A DNA stretch of 35,622 nt, from assembly GCA_030066855.1 (NCBI GenBank), contig JASJAU010000033.1, positions 1 to 35,622 on the forward strand, read 5' to 3'. Within the stretch, counting starts at the first letter, position 1, and every line of letters begins with the position of its first letter. Positions 23,385 to 32,896 of the stretch are shown piece by piece. The DNA is from Paracoccaceae bacterium. Its GTDB lineage: Bacteria > Pseudomonadota > Alphaproteobacteria > Rhodobacterales > Rhodobacteraceae. The position numbers were made by a program, and so were the translations under genes. The notes under the pieces were generated by a model. That model had not been told where the DNA came from. It did no database searches and saw only the letters and a program-made list of their open reading frames with translations.

Positions 23385-24227
23385 CTAGTCCGCCGCCACC
23401 GCCCGGGCCAGCGCCGCGAATTCCTCAATGCTGACGGTTTCCGCCCGCCGCGTCGGATCGATCCCGATTCCTCTGAGGACGTCCTCGATATCGGGCCTCA
23501 GCCCTTTCAGTGACGCCCGCAGCATTTTCCGACGTTGATTGAAGGCGCGCGCGACCACTCCCTGCAAAACCTCCGCGTCCGCCTCAAAGCGGGGCTCTGG
23601 AAGGGCGGTAAGATGAACCACAGCCGAGCGCACCTTTGGCGGAGGCGTGAAGGCTTCGGGCGGAAGATCCATCACGATCCGCGCCTCGCACCGCCAGCCC
23701 GCCAGAACCGCGAGCCGTCCGTAAGCTTTGGAGCCCGGCGCGGCGACGATCCGCTCGGCCACCTCGCGCTGAAACATCAGCGTGAGGCTCGCCCAGCGGG
23801 GCGGCCAGGCGTCCGGCGTCAGCCAGCGGACCAAGAGCTCCGTGCCGACGTTGTAGGGCAGGTTCGCCACGATGCGGATGGGCGAGTTCAGATGCGCGAG
23901 CGAGTCGCCTTCGAGCGCGTCGCCTTCGAGAATCTCGAGCCGTCCCGGAAAAGCCTCCGCAATCTCCTGAAGCGCGGGCAGGCAGCGTGGGTCCTTTTCG
24001 ATCGCCAGCACCTTTCGCGCGCCCTCGGCCAAAAGCCCGCGCGTCAACCCGCCGGGGCCGGGCCCGACCTCAAGAACGTCCGCGCCGGTCAAATCCCCCG
24101 CCGCCCGTGCGATCTTGGCCGTCAGGTTCAGATCCAAAAGGAAGTTCTGGCCAAGCGATTTTCGCGCCGTGAGCCCGTGGCGCTGGATGACGTCGCGCAG
24201 GGGTGGCAGATCGTCGATGGCTGCCAC
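23385..24227 (-). CDS. ksgA: 16S rRNA dimethyladenosine transferase
   Basis: A 280-residue enzyme (also called RsmA) that dimethylates two adjacent adenines near the 3' end of 16S rRNA during small-subunit maturation. SAM-binding motif E-V-G-P-G-P-G-G at 53-60; catalytic N-L-P-Y at 122-125; N-terminal K-S-L-G-Q-N-F typical of the family; C-terminal helical domain with F-N-Q-R-R-K-M-L-R. The start is GTG (24225-24227), 3 nt after the pdxA stop, so coupling to pdxA is likely. Last gene of the lptF operon, in the order surA-pdxA-ksgA as in E. coli. Confidence 0.97.
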   Translation of the reverse strand: MAAIDDLPPLRDVIQRHGLTARKSLGQNFLLDLNLTAKIARAAGDLTGADVLEVGPGPGGLTRGLLAEGARKVLAIEKDPRCLPALQEIAEAFPGRLEILEGDALEGDSLAHLNSPIRIVANLPYNVGTELLVRWLTPDAWPPRWASLTLMFQREVAERIVAAPGSKAYGRLAVLAGWRCEARIVMDLPPEAFTPPPKVRSAVVHLTALPEPRFEADAEVLQGVVARAFNQRRKMLRASLKGLRPDIEDVLRGIGIDPTRRAETVSIEEFAALARAVAAD

Positions 24228-24230
24228 GCG

Positions 24231-25217
24231 TCAAATCCCCGCGCGGGTCCGCGCCATGGCATCGGCGAGCCGCAGAGCCTCGATCAGCGAGGTCGGGTCC
24301 GCTTGGCCGGTCCCGGCGATGTCGAACGCGGTGCCATGATCGGGCGAGGTGCGGATGAAGGGTAGGCCAAGTGTCACGTTCACGCCCCGGTCGAATGCGA
24401 GTGTCTTGATCGGAATCAGAGCCTGATCGTGGTACATCGCGACCGCCGCGTCGTAGCCCGCACGCGCCCGCTCGTGAAACATCGTGTCCGCCGGCAGCGG
24501 ACCGGTCAGGTCCATGCCCTCGCCGCGCAGCATGTCACAGAGCGGATTGATCCAGTCCATCTCCTCGCGCCCCAGCATCCCGTCCTCGCCCGCATGCGGG
24601 TTGAGCCCGGCGACGGCAATCCGGGGCGCTTCGATTCCGAAATCGGCCTGAAGCGCGTGACGGGTGATGCGGATTGCGGACTCTAGCTTTTCAGGCGTCA
24701 GCGCCTCCGGTACGCGGGAAAGCGGGATATGAATCGTGGCGAGCACGACACGCAGCTCTTCGGCAGCGAGCATCATCGCCACGTCATCGACGCCGCCGAG
24801 ATGGGCGAGGTATTCGGTATGGCCGGGATGAGCGAAACCTGCCCAGTCGGCCAGTGCCTTCTTTGAGATCGGCGCCGTGCAGATTGCCGATGCCTTGCCT
24901 TCATCCACGAGCCGGACCGCACGGTCGATCACTTCAACGACACCAGGCGCGTTCTCGTGCGACGGGCGGCCCGGCGTGGCTGGTCGGGCGAAGGGATTTG
25001 GCAGAACCGGCAGGCCGCGCTCGGCGGCTGCGCGGGTCTCGGCCGGGTCCTGGATAACCGCGACCTTCGCAGCTTCGGGCAAATGCTCGGGGTCGCCGAT
25101 CCAGAAGAACGGCAGCTCGAGACCCAGCGCCTCCCAAGCTTTGACGGCGATTTCCGGTCCGACACCAGACGGCTCGCCGCAGGTCAGGGCGACGGGAGGC
25201 AAGCCGGATGGGGGCAT
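24231..25217 (-). CDS. pdxA: 4-hydroxythreonine-4-phosphate dehydrogenase
   Basis: A 328-residue NAD-dependent enzyme of pyridoxal phosphate synthesis. The metal-binding histidines are His163 (T-I-H-I-P-L), His208 (N-P-H-A-G-E) and His263 (M-Y-H-D-Q), each three positions before the E. coli residues. T-C-G-E-P-S-G-V-G-P-E at the N-terminus and S-P-D-H-G-T-A-F-D near the C-terminus are further family signatures. It lies 3 nt after surA and 3 nt before ksgA. No strong ribosome binding site is seen, in keeping with coupling. Confidence 0.97.
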   Translation of the reverse strand: MPPSGLPPVALTCGEPSGVGPEIAVKAWEALGLELPFFWIGDPEHLPEAAKVAVIQDPAETRAAAERGLPVLPNPFARPATPGRPSHENAPGVVEVIDRAVRLVDEGKASAICTAPISKKALADWAGFAHPGHTEYLAHLGGVDDVAMMLAAEELRVVLATIHIPLSRVPEALTPEKLESAIRITRHALQADFGIEAPRIAVAGLNPHAGEDGMLGREEMDWINPLCDMLRGEGMDLTGPLPADTMFHERARAGYDAAVAMYHDQALIPIKTLAFDRGVNVTLGLPFIRTSPDHGTAFDIAGTGQADPTSLIEALRLADAMARTRAGI

Positions 25218-25220
25218 CGC

Positions 25221-26438
25221 TCAGTTCGTCAAATCTGCGATGTAGGCGTTGCCACGCAGGTCGGCGAGGTGGTCAGCGGCGATCCCGTTCAAGCGCAGGT
25301 TCAGGATTTGGTTGCCTGCAATGTCGAGGTCCACGGTGCTTTCCGCATCGAGCCGCCGACCGCAGAGCATCAAGAGCGCGGTCTGTCCGCCGCGGGTCAG
25401 ATCGGTGGAGATCTCGTTGGCGTCGAGGGTCTCGATAGCGGCGCGGATGTCGGGCGGCAGTGCGGCGGCAGGCGCGGTCTCGCGGATCAGGCGCTCCTCC
25501 GGCAGGCCCTGAGCGACGCCGTAGAGGTCATCGCAGACATCGACGCGGCCGGCTATGCGGCGAGCCTCCTCCGGGCCGCCGCCTGTCAGGAACAGCGCGT
25601 ATTCAATCGCCAGGTCCTCGGGTGCGCCGGCCAGGATTCGCTCGCTGTCTCTGAGCAGAAAGACGCCGATCGCGTTCTCAAGCTCCACGGGACGGCTGAT
25701 CTGGCCTGGCTCGAGACCCGCGATCGCGACCCGCACGTTCTCGGGAAGCGCGTCTATCGCAGCCCAACTCTGCGCTCCGCCGCGGCCCCGGGACCGCGCG
25801 ACGGAAAACTGCCTCGCTGCAGCCGCGAAGGCCGCCTCGTCTTCCAGCAAGCCCAGCTCGCCCGCGCGTGCCCGCGACGCCGCCGCGGTTTCCGGTGTGG
25901 TAGCAGGGAGCAGGATCTCGGAAAGTAGCACCCTGAAACCACCCTCGGTCCCGGTTCGGGTCAAGGCCCGGCCCACCGCCGCGATCGGAAAGTCGCGGGC
26001 GGTCTCGCTGAAGGTATCGCGGACATACGCGCGCCAGACCACGCCCGCACCAATGAAATCGCGGAAGGTCTCCGCGCCGACGCCCTCTTGGGCCAGTGCC
26101 GCGACGAATTGTTCGGCAGTCAGATTAGCGCGGCCCGCGAATTCCTCGGTTCCCGCCCGCAAGGCTTGCTCGTTGAGCTCGATCCCCGCCGCCTGCGCGA
26201 CGCGGGTCTGAATCAATTCGTTGATCAGCTGATCGCGCGCTAGCTCTCGGGGATCGCCGGGTGCCCTCAGGAGCGCCAGGAACCGCGTCCGCTCGTCCAG
26301 CTGATATCGCGTGATCACATCGTCGTCGACGCGGATCACTGGCTCGAAACGGTTCTGCGCCACCAAAGGCGCCGCGCCTGTGATCGCGACGAGGGCGAAC
26401 GCGCCGATGATCCAGGCCAGTCTTCGTCTGAGCGTCAC
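25221..26438 (-). CDS. surA: SurA-like periplasmic chaperone / peptidyl-prolyl isomerase
   Basis: A 405-residue periplasmic protein that helps outer-membrane proteins fold, including LptD. Signal peptide about 1-27 (R-R-R then a hydrophobic stretch, ending L-V-A). A SurA N-terminal domain with I-T-R-Y-Q-L-D-E-R-T follows, then one parvulin-like domain at about 190-300 (S-E-I-L-L-P ... A-A-R-Q-F-S ... L-E-P-G-Q-I-S-R-P-V). Sequence divergence from E. coli SurA is large, as usual in alphaproteobacteria. The frame is open further upstream inside lptD; the GTG at 26436-26438 is preferred because GGGGGA lies seven bases before it and the signal peptide begins there. The lptD stop is 4 nt upstream. 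Confidence 0.9.
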   Translation of the reverse strand: MTLRRRLAWIIGAFALVAITGAAPLVAQNRFEPVIRVDDDVITRYQLDERTRFLALLRAPGDPRELARDQLINELIQTRVAQAAGIELNEQALRAGTEEFAGRANLTAEQFVAALAQEGVGAETFRDFIGAGVVWRAYVRDTFSETARDFPIAAVGRALTRTGTEGGFRVLLSEILLPATTPETAAASRARAGELGLLEDEAAFAAAARQFSVARSRGRGGAQSWAAIDALPENVRVAIAGLEPGQISRPVELENAIGVFLLRDSERILAGAPEDLAIEYALFLTGGGPEEARRIAGRVDVCDDLYGVAQGLPEERLIRETAPAAALPPDIRAAIETLDANEISTDLTRGGQTALLMLCGRRLDAESTVDLDIAGNQILNLRLNGIAADHLADLRGNAYIADLTN

Positions 26439-26442
26439 CGCA

Positions 26443-28560
26443 TTATCCCCCGCACGTGCTTGTCTTGCCCCTGTTTCCGCCGGCTCCGACACCCAGAAGC
26501 GATACACTGAAACCGAAATCGGTCGTCGGCGTGACACTAGACGAGGTCGCGAAGCGACGCGAGAGCGAAAGCGCCACCCGGATGCATTCGTTGACATAAT
26601 CCAGCCCGAACCCCGCCCGCGCGGCGCGACCGGCGACGAAATCGTACCGCCAGTCGGCGCTGGCCGTCCAGTTGTCAGTCAGACCGTATGCGCCTTCCAG
26701 CGACCATTCTCCGAGTTCCTCGAGCCGGTCCTCGGCGGGCGCGGGATCAGCCTGGACATAGCTAGATGCCACACGGGCGCGATCGTTGAACCAGTCGAGC
26801 CGGGTTTCGGTCAGCGTGACCGCCAGGTCGTCATCCAGCAGCGCCCGGGACGCGACCCAGAGGTTGTCGCCCAGCGAGAGTCGGCCTGCCAATAGCCAGT
26901 CGGAGGAATCTCCGTCGAGCCCTGTGCCCTCGGCAAATCCGAGCGGGCCGTCCAACGCTACGATCCGCCCGGCCGTCAGCTCTCCCCGCCAGGCGCCCGG
27001 AGTCTCGCGGCGCCATGTTACGCCGATGGCCGCGCGGGTCCCGTCCTCGGCTCCGTCGATGCCCGGATACCTGCTGGGCCGGAACAGGCTCGCCTCATCG
27101 AATGTCGCCACACGGCTGTCTTCCAGCGGCACGGCGTCGCCGCCGGTCTCAGACAGGTCAATCCTGAGAACGGGCTCGATCAGGTCTCTGGCGCCGTTGG
27201 CGGCGGTCCGGGCGAATGGCCAGCGCAGCTCGACCGCGGCGCGCGGCGCCACGCGGGTGAGGGTTGTCGGAAAGGTCGAATCCTGCCCGACGTTGAATAC
27301 GTCAGCGCGAACGCCGACTTCGGCGCGCGCGACGATGCCGGGACCGATCACCTCCTCGCGATGCCAGTCATAGCCCGCGCCGAGGCGCGAGACGTCGCGT
27401 CCGACGATATCGTCGGGCGAGGGGCGGTTGAGCGCGGCGGCGTCGATCCGCACCGTCGCCTCGCCACCGAAGAAGGCGAGGCGCGGCGCCTCACGGAGAT
27501 AGGAGACCTCGAGGAACCGGTCGGGAAGTTCGTCGCGGATCGGGATATCGTCTTCGCGCAGTGTCCGGAACTCGGTCGCGATGGCGCGGAAGCGGTCCTT
27601 GGCACGGACGCGCGTCACCGCGATCTCGTTTGTGAGCCGGTCTTTCTCAGAATAGTCGTAGAGAAACAGATAGCCGGGGTCTGAGACCAGTTCGGCCTGA
27701 GCGGTCGCTACAAATCCGCGTGGCAGTTGGTATTCGGCGTTCGCGAAGAGATAGCCGCGCGCGCCCTCGAGGTCGTCGTTTGTCAGAGCTCCGACCGCGT
27801 CCAGTCGTCCGTTGGCGATCTCCTGGCGGTATCGGAACTCCAGTGTCGCGGTGACGGCGGAGATATAGGGAGTCAATGTGACGTCGGCATGATCGCCAAG
27901 CGCGATGAAGTAGGGCAGCTTCACGCCGGTCGAAAGCCCCGAGACGGATTGTATCTCGGGAATGAGCGCGCCCGTAGCGCGGTCGACCGTCGGATCGGGT
28001 ATGCGCAGGCGCGGCAGATAGAGAACTGGCACGCCTAGCATTCTCAGGCTCGCACCTTCAAAATAGAGCCGCCGCTCCTGCATGTCCTGGATAACCCGGC
28101 GGGCGCGGATTTCCCAAAGCGGACGGGGGTTTTCGTCGCAGACCCGGCAGGAGGAAGCCACGACGCGGTCGAGCGTCACGTAACGGCCGCCAACCCGCGC
28201 GATCTGGTTTGCAGCAAGCTGCAGTTGCTGGTCCAGCACGATCCGCGCCGAGGTCAGAAGCCCGTCCCGGAGCCCCGGAGACAATCGCGCCTCATCGGCC
28301 AGAAGAACGGTGCCGTCGGCCTCTACTATCGTGATCGGGCCAACGACCGTCAGCCTGTCGGTCGCGCGGTCGTAGATCACCTCGGCTGCGCTCAGACGCG
28401 TGTCCTCGTAGAACACTTCGACATCGCCGGTGGCGGTCAGGCGGCCGGATGGATCGACCGTTACGCTGTCGGCGATCAGTGCCGCTGGCGCCTGCGCCAG
28501 CGCGGCGGTCGCGGCCCATGTGAGCGCCAGCGCCATAAAGGGAAGGAGGCGCCGGATCAT
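26443..28560 (-). CDS. lptD: LPS-assembly protein LptD
   Basis: A 705-residue outer-membrane beta-barrel that inserts lipopolysaccharide into the outer leaflet. Signal peptide about 1-22 (A-L-A|Q). Residues about 30-125 form the OstA/LptA-like jellyroll domain (A-D-S-V-T-V-D-P-S-G-R-L-T-A-T-G-D-V), and the remainder is the barrel. Cys138 and Cys141 (C-R-V-C) and the C-terminal Cys659 and Cys703 could form the disulfides known to be needed in E. coli LptD, with altered spacing. The start overlaps the lptG stop (ATGA). Its periplasmic chaperone SurA is encoded immediately downstream. Confidence 0.95.
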   Translation of the reverse strand: MIRRLLPFMALALTWAATAALAQAPAALIADSVTVDPSGRLTATGDVEVFYEDTRLSAAEVIYDRATDRLTVVGPITIVEADGTVLLADEARLSPGLRDGLLTSARIVLDQQLQLAANQIARVGGRYVTLDRVVASSCRVCDENPRPLWEIRARRVIQDMQERRLYFEGASLRMLGVPVLYLPRLRIPDPTVDRATGALIPEIQSVSGLSTGVKLPYFIALGDHADVTLTPYISAVTATLEFRYRQEIANGRLDAVGALTNDDLEGARGYLFANAEYQLPRGFVATAQAELVSDPGYLFLYDYSEKDRLTNEIAVTRVRAKDRFRAIATEFRTLREDDIPIRDELPDRFLEVSYLREAPRLAFFGGEATVRIDAAALNRPSPDDIVGRDVSRLGAGYDWHREEVIGPGIVARAEVGVRADVFNVGQDSTFPTTLTRVAPRAAVELRWPFARTAANGARDLIEPVLRIDLSETGGDAVPLEDSRVATFDEASLFRPSRYPGIDGAEDGTRAAIGVTWRRETPGAWRGELTAGRIVALDGPLGFAEGTGLDGDSSDWLLAGRLSLGDNLWVASRALLDDDLAVTLTETRLDWFNDRARVASSYVQADPAPAEDRLEELGEWSLEGAYGLTDNWTASADWRYDFVAGRAARAGFGLDYVNECIRVALSLSRRFATSSSVTPTTDFGFSVSLLGVGAGGNRGKTSTCGG

Positions 28561-29657
28561 CCTTCTTCCAGGTGAAGAAGCAGCCCGAGCGGCAGAAGCA
28601 CTGCGGCGACCGGTGGTCCCCAGGCAGCTAGAACGATGGGGATTTGCCCGTTCTCGCCCAGAATCGCCGCGAAATTGCGGATGAAGTAGAGCGTGAAGCC
28701 AAGGGACAGCGCCGCCATCACCATGATGCCGGTTCGCCCGAAGCGCGTGTGGCGCATTGTGAAGCCAGCGCCGACGAGCACCATGGCGACCAGGAGGACG
28801 GGAAGCGCGAGCTCCATATGGTAAAACGTCCGGTGTATCCGGGCCGAGAAGCCGGCCGCCTCGAGCTCGTTAATAAAGCCCGGCAGCTCCCAGATCGGGA
28901 TCGCAGACGGAGTGCCGAAACTGTCGAGGATCTGATCGCGGGTGAGGTTCGAGGCGAGGCTCATCCGCGCGCTCTCAAAGGCTTCGGTTTCGGGAATGAT
29001 CGGGTCGCCTTCGAACCGCCATTCCTTCGCGCCCTCGATCTCCCACGCGCCGGTTACGAGGCGCGCGTTTTCTGCTTCGATCCGGTAGGAAGGGCGGCCT
29101 TCGGGGTCAAAGCCCAGGAAGGTCACGCCGCTCAGGATCGTGCCATCAAGGTTCGAACGCGTCGCTCGGATCACCGTCTGCCCGCTCTCCCCGCCCTGAC
29201 GGAGCCAGAGACCGTCAGCGGAGACCGAAAGCTCGGAGGTCGTGTTGCCCGACAGCCTTTCGGCCATGCGCTCGTATTGCTTCGAGGTGGCCGCGACGAT
29301 GGGGTTGACAGCCGCCACGGCGATCACGCCGATCAGGATTGCGACGGTGACCGGGCCGATGAGGCTTTTTAGCGCCGACCGGCCCGACGCGCGCGCCACA
29401 ACGAGTTCCGAAGATCGCGCGAGGCCCAGGAACAGGCCCAGTGTTGCCAGAATCGTGACCAGCGGAAGGATGCGGTAGAGCGTCTCAGGCGTGTTAAGCA
29501 GCGTGAGCGTGAACAGCATGCCGAACCCCACGTCAGTCGACCCGAACCTGCGCACCTGCTCGACCAGGTCGATCAGCAACAGGATCATAAAGAAGACGCC
29601 GAGAACGAATAGGAGGGTCTTGAAGAAACGCTGCGCAAAATAGAGGTGGAGCGTCAT
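28557..29657 (-). CDS. lptG: LPS export ABC transporter permease LptG
   Basis: A 366-residue inner-membrane permease of the LptB2FG complex, which pulls lipopolysaccharide from the inner membrane onto the periplasmic bridge. Three N-terminal helices (about 10-120), a periplasmic beta-jellyroll domain (about 130-265) and three C-terminal helices. Family segments include R-S-S-E-L-V-V-A-R-A-S-G, the coupling helix contacting LptB. Start ATG 29655-29657 overlaps the lptF stop (ATGA) and has GGAGG upstream. The longer frame upstream is overlap with lptF. Confidence 0.95.
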   Translation of the reverse strand: MTLHLYFAQRFFKTLLFVLGVFFMILLLIDLVEQVRRFGSTDVGFGMLFTLTLLNTPETLYRILPLVTILATLGLFLGLARSSELVVARASGRSALKSLIGPVTVAILIGVIAVAAVNPIVAATSKQYERMAERLSGNTTSELSVSADGLWLRQGGESGQTVIRATRSNLDGTILSGVTFLGFDPEGRPSYRIEAENARLVTGAWEIEGAKEWRFEGDPIIPETEAFESARMSLASNLTRDQILDSFGTPSAIPIWELPGFINELEAAGFSARIHRTFYHMELALPVLLVAMVLVGAGFTMRHTRFGRTGIMVMAALSLGFTLYFIRNFAAILGENGQIPIVLAAWGPPVAAVLLPLGLLLHLEEG

Positions 29658-30793
29658 AATCCTCCCTCCGCGGTCGCCGGACGCCGCCTGCGGAATAGCC
29701 CCGGGCGGGCTGCGATGGCGAGCAGCAGAAAGCCGAGCGCAGCGCCCGCCAGCGGCCCAATATAGGCTGCGAGCCAGAGATCCGCGTCGCCCCGGACGAT
29801 GCCTTGGCCAAAGCGGGTGAGAATCTGAATGAAGATCAGCGCGACAATCGCTCCGAGTATCTGGCGCCATACCCCGAAACGGGAAAATCCGCCGAGCAAA
29901 AGCGCGGCAAACCCGATTAGAGGCGCGAAAAGCGCGTTGAGCGTGCCACCGATCCGCTCATGCGCTTCCGAGACCAGCTGTGCGCGGTCGGCCCCAGTCA
30001 ATGCCTGAGTCGTGGCGGCGGCGCGGAGAAGCTCGGGCGTCCCAAGGAATGCAGGTGCCAGCCGGTCGCGGTCTCCGATCTCGACGAGGCCGGAGAGGTC
30101 GTAGGCGAAGTCGTCGAAGCGCGTTACGGAGAGCCGCTTGCCGTCTTCTTCGAAGACCTGCGCCTGTCCGCCGATCATGATCAGCGACGGCCCGGTCTCG
30201 CCCCGGATGAGCAGCGCCTCGCGCGCGGTGTAGGTGATCCGTCGGCCCTCGAACCGGGAGTCGGACAGGAAGACGTTCTTGAGCGCGCCCTGAGGCGAGA
30301 TCTCGCGAATGTAGAAGGTCACTCCCTCGGTCGGGTGGATGAAGCGGCCCTCGGTCAGGAGGCGTGCGGTTAGGTTCTCGGAGATTTCGGCGGTCCTGAG
30401 CGAGAGCTGCTTTAGGCTGATCGGCACAAGGACATGCGCGAGGATCGAGGACAACACAAAGACGATCGCCCCGAACACCAGGACCGGACGCGCCAGCCGC
30501 CAGGGCGAGAAGCCGGTGGCTTGGACCACGACAAGCTCGCTTTCCGAAGTGAGCTTGTTGGCGACATAGACGGTGCCCGCGAAAGCGCCGATCGGCAGGA
30601 CGATGCGGACCACGTTCGGCAGGGTGAGCGCCGAAAGCTCGAGAAATACCAGCGCCGACTGGCCGTTGGCGATGAGCTGATCAAAGAGCGTCACCGCGCG
30701 GTTGACCCAGTAGACCAACACCAGAACGAGCGCGAAGAAGCCGAAAAGCATCAGAAGCTGCGTCAGCAGGTATCTGTCGAATTTGCCTATCAT
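29654..30793 (-). CDS. lptF: LPS export ABC transporter permease LptF
   Basis: A 379-residue inner-membrane partner of LptG, same layout: helices at about 10-35, 50-85 and 100-125, a periplasmic domain at about 135-265, and three C-terminal helices. The coupling-helix segment is E-S-E-L-V-V-V-Q-A-T-G-F-S. First gene of the coupled run lptF-lptG-lptD-surA-pdxA-ksgA. It diverges from pepA with 142 bases between, the same lptF/pepA neighbourhood as in E. coli. Its promoter must lie in that gap; no strong match is seen on the minus strand. Confidence 0.95.
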   Translation of the reverse strand: MIGKFDRYLLTQLLMLFGFFALVLVLVYWVNRAVTLFDQLIANGQSALVFLELSALTLPNVVRIVLPIGAFAGTVYVANKLTSESELVVVQATGFSPWRLARPVLVFGAIVFVLSSILAHVLVPISLKQLSLRTAEISENLTARLLTEGRFIHPTEGVTFYIREISPQGALKNVFLSDSRFEGRRITYTAREALLIRGETGPSLIMIGGQAQVFEEDGKRLSVTRFDDFAYDLSGLVEIGDRDRLAPAFLGTPELLRAAATTQALTGADRAQLVSEAHERIGGTLNALFAPLIGFAALLLGGFSRFGVWRQILGAIVALIFIQILTRFGQGIVRGDADLWLAAYIGPLAGAALGFLLLAIAARPGLFRRRRPATAEGGL

Positions 30794-30876
30794 GCGGGCT
30801 CTTGCCTCGGGGTATCGCCCGGCGAGGTTAGACCATCCGATGGCGCGGGAAAACCGGGGATCGGGCGCATCGGCGC

Positions 30877-30905
30877 TGGTCAGCCAGCCAGGCGGGGTCT
30901 AGTTA
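30877..30905 (+). promoter_or_regulatory. Possible pepA promoter
   Basis: TGGTCA (30877-30882) and TAGTTA (30900-30905) are 17 bases apart, about 30 bases before the pepA start. The match is moderate and rests on spacing and position in the divergent lptF/pepA gap. Confidence 0.3.
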
Positions 30906-30935
30906 GGGACGACTCTCCTGACCCGGTGACCCCTC

Positions 30936-32414
30936 ATGACTGATCTGCCCGAGCTTTCCTTCCTCGCCACCGATCTGGATGCGATCAATGGCGCGGAGGG
31001 CCGCGTCGTCGTCTTCCTGCCGGAGAGCGGCAAACTTGATCAGATGGCGCGGCGCGTGAACCGGCTGACGCGCGGCGCGCTGGAGCGCTTTGCCGAAAGC
31101 GAGGCCTTCTCGAAGATGAAGGAAGGCGAGGCCCGCGATCTTGGCTGGCCGACGGGGATGGCGGCGAAGGCGGTGCAGGTCGTGCGGCTTGACCGGCGGG
31201 CGCAGGGCGCCGCCGCGCGCCGGGCGGGCGCGGCGATCGGTCGGGCGGCGGGGACAGGCGACACGCTCCTCTGCGCGGGCACCATGCGCGGGCTGAACGA
31301 CGTGCTCCTGGGCGCGCTGCTGAGGGCCTACGCCTTTCGCGACCACAAGGGGGATGAGGGCGACGAAGCGCCGGCGCCGCCCGCGTTCCGGGTGATGACG
31401 CCCAAGGTTCCGGCGACCGAGCAGCAGGCCGAGGACGTCAAGGCGTTGGCCGAGGGCATCTATTTCACCCGCGATCTGGTGAACGAGCCGGCCAACGTGC
31501 TCACCACTACCGAATTCGCCGACCGGCTTCGCGCGATGTCGAAGCTGGGGCTGAAAGTGCGGGTCCTGGAGGAGGCGGCGCTCGAAAAACTCGGCATGCG
31601 TGCGCTTTTGGGCGTGGGGCAGGGCAGCGAGAGCCCTTCGCAGGTTGTCGTCATGGAGTGGAAGGGCGGGCCGAAGAAGGAAAAGCCCATCGCGCTCTGC
31701 GGCAAGGGTGTCGTCTTCGACACTGGCGGCATCTCTTTGAAACCCGCGCAGGGCATGGAGAGCATGACAATGGACATGGGCGGCGCCGGCACCGTGGCGG
31801 GCGTCATGCGGGCTTTGGCTCTGAGGAAGGCCAAGGCCAATGTGATCGGTCTGGTCGGGCTCGTCGAGAACATGCCGGACGGGCGGGCCCAGCGGCCGGG
31901 CGACGTGGTTCGCTCGATGAAGGGCGACACGATTGAGGTCAACAACACTGATGCCGAAGGCCGGCTCGTTCTGGCCGACGTCATGTGGTACGCGCAGGAG
32001 AAGCACGACCCCTCCGCAATGATCGATCTGGCGACGCTGACCGGCGCGGTGATCGTCGCGCTCGGCCACCATAACGCGGGCGTTTTCGGGACCGATGAGG
32101 TCTTCGTCGCATCCTTCCTTCGCGCGGCCGAGGCCGAGGGCGAGGGCGCCTGGCACCTGCCTTTGGGATCGGACTACGCGCGGCAGCTCAAAAGCCGAGT
32201 GGCAGACGTCAAGAACTCCGCCGGGCGGCCTGCCGGCGCGGTGACGGCTGCGGAGTTTCTGCGCCGCTTCGTGAAGGAAGAGGTGCCGTGGATACACCTC
32301 GACATCGCCGGCGTGGCGAGCCGGTCGTCCGAGGCCGGGCTGGCGCCCGCTGGCGCGACCGGCTGGGGCGTTCTGGCGCTGAACCGCCTGATCGCGGACC
32401 GGTTCGAGGATTAG
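30936..32414 (+). CDS. pepA: Leucyl aminopeptidase (M17)
   Basis: A 492-residue hexameric metallopeptidase removing N-terminal residues from peptides. Active-site and metal residues: Lys257 and Asp262 (G-K-G-V-V-F-D-T-G-G), Lys269 (S-L-K-P), Asp280, and Asp339 and Glu341 in the signature N-T-D-A-E-G-R-L. Spacing between Lys257 and Asp280 equals that in E. coli PepA. The N-terminal domain (about 1-165) is variable as usual. In E. coli PepA also binds DNA; nothing here shows that role. holC follows after 4 nt. Confidence 0.96.
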   Translation: MTDLPELSFLATDLDAINGAEGRVVVFLPESGKLDQMARRVNRLTRGALERFAESEAFSKMKEGEARDLGWPTGMAAKAVQVVRLDRRAQGAAARRAGAAIGRAAGTGDTLLCAGTMRGLNDVLLGALLRAYAFRDHKGDEGDEAPAPPAFRVMTPKVPATEQQAEDVKALAEGIYFTRDLVNEPANVLTTTEFADRLRAMSKLGLKVRVLEEAALEKLGMRALLGVGQGSESPSQVVVMEWKGGPKKEKPIALCGKGVVFDTGGISLKPAQGMESMTMDMGGAGTVAGVMRALALRKAKANVIGLVGLVENMPDGRAQRPGDVVRSMKGDTIEVNNTDAEGRLVLADVMWYAQEKHDPSAMIDLATLTGAVIVALGHHNAGVFGTDEVFVASFLRAAEAEGEGAWHLPLGSDYARQLKSRVADVKNSAGRPAGAVTAAEFLRRFVKEEVPWIHLDIAGVASRSSEAGLAPAGATGWGVLALNRLIADRFED

Positions 32415-32418
32415 GCCC

Positions 32419-32871
32419 TTGGGCGACGTGTTCTTCTACCACCTGACAGAGCGCCCGCTTGAGGCGGCGCTGCCGGTTCTCTTGGAGAAAGCTCTGGGCG
32501 CGGGATGGCGCGTGGCGGTCCGGGGGACGGACGGCGAAAGGCTGGACTGGCTCGACCGCCAGCTCTGGCAGGGTGAGGGGTTTCTGCCGCACGGGGTTGC
32601 GGGCGGGCCGCATGACGCGAAGCAGCCGGTCTTGCTCACCACTGGCGCGGCGGCGAACGGCGCGGCCTGCGTGATGTCGGTCGACGGCGCGGAGGTCTCA
32701 GTTGAGGAGGTCGCGGAATTGGCCCGGGTCTGCGTTTTGTTCGACGGGGGCGATCCGGCGGCGGTGGAGCGGGCGCGCGGGCAATGGAAAGCGCTCGCCG
32801 ACGCGGGCGCGACGGCGAAGTACTGGGCCGAAGACGGCGGCCGCTGGGTGATGAAGGCGGAAAGCGGGTAG
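32419..32871 (+). CDS. holC: DNA polymerase III chi subunit
   Basis: A 150-residue subunit linking the clamp loader to single-strand binding protein. Family features: the opening F-F-Y-H-L-T, L-L-E-K-A-L-G-A-G-W-R-V, the L-D-W-L-D-R-Q-L-W segment with F-L-P-H-G, and the C-terminal W-K-A-L-A-D-A-G ... Y-W. The start is TTG (32419-32421), 4 nt after the pepA stop, so coupling is likely. The pepA-holC order is also found in E. coli. Confidence 0.93.
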   Translation: MGDVFFYHLTERPLEAALPVLLEKALGAGWRVAVRGTDGERLDWLDRQLWQGEGFLPHGVAGGPHDAKQPVLLTTGAAANGAACVMSVDGAEVSVEEVAELARVCVLFDGGDPAAVERARGQWKALADAGATAKYWAEDGGRWVMKAESG

Positions 32872-32896
32872 GGAGCGCTGCGCTCGCTGGCTACCC
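32866..32896 (+). terminator. Stem-loop at the end of holC, possible terminator
   Basis: GGGTAG (32866-32871, including the stop codon) pairs with CTACCC (32891-32896), enclosing a second perfect stem GAGCG-CTG-CGCTC (32873-32885). No T run follows, so termination, if any, is not of the classical type. The rest of the gap to 33000 shows nothing recognisable. Confidence 0.35.

Noticed and set aside
30903-32297. Minus-strand open frame of 464 codons opposite pepA
   Set aside because: Shadow frame: pepA on the other strand has the complete M17 active site over the same bases.
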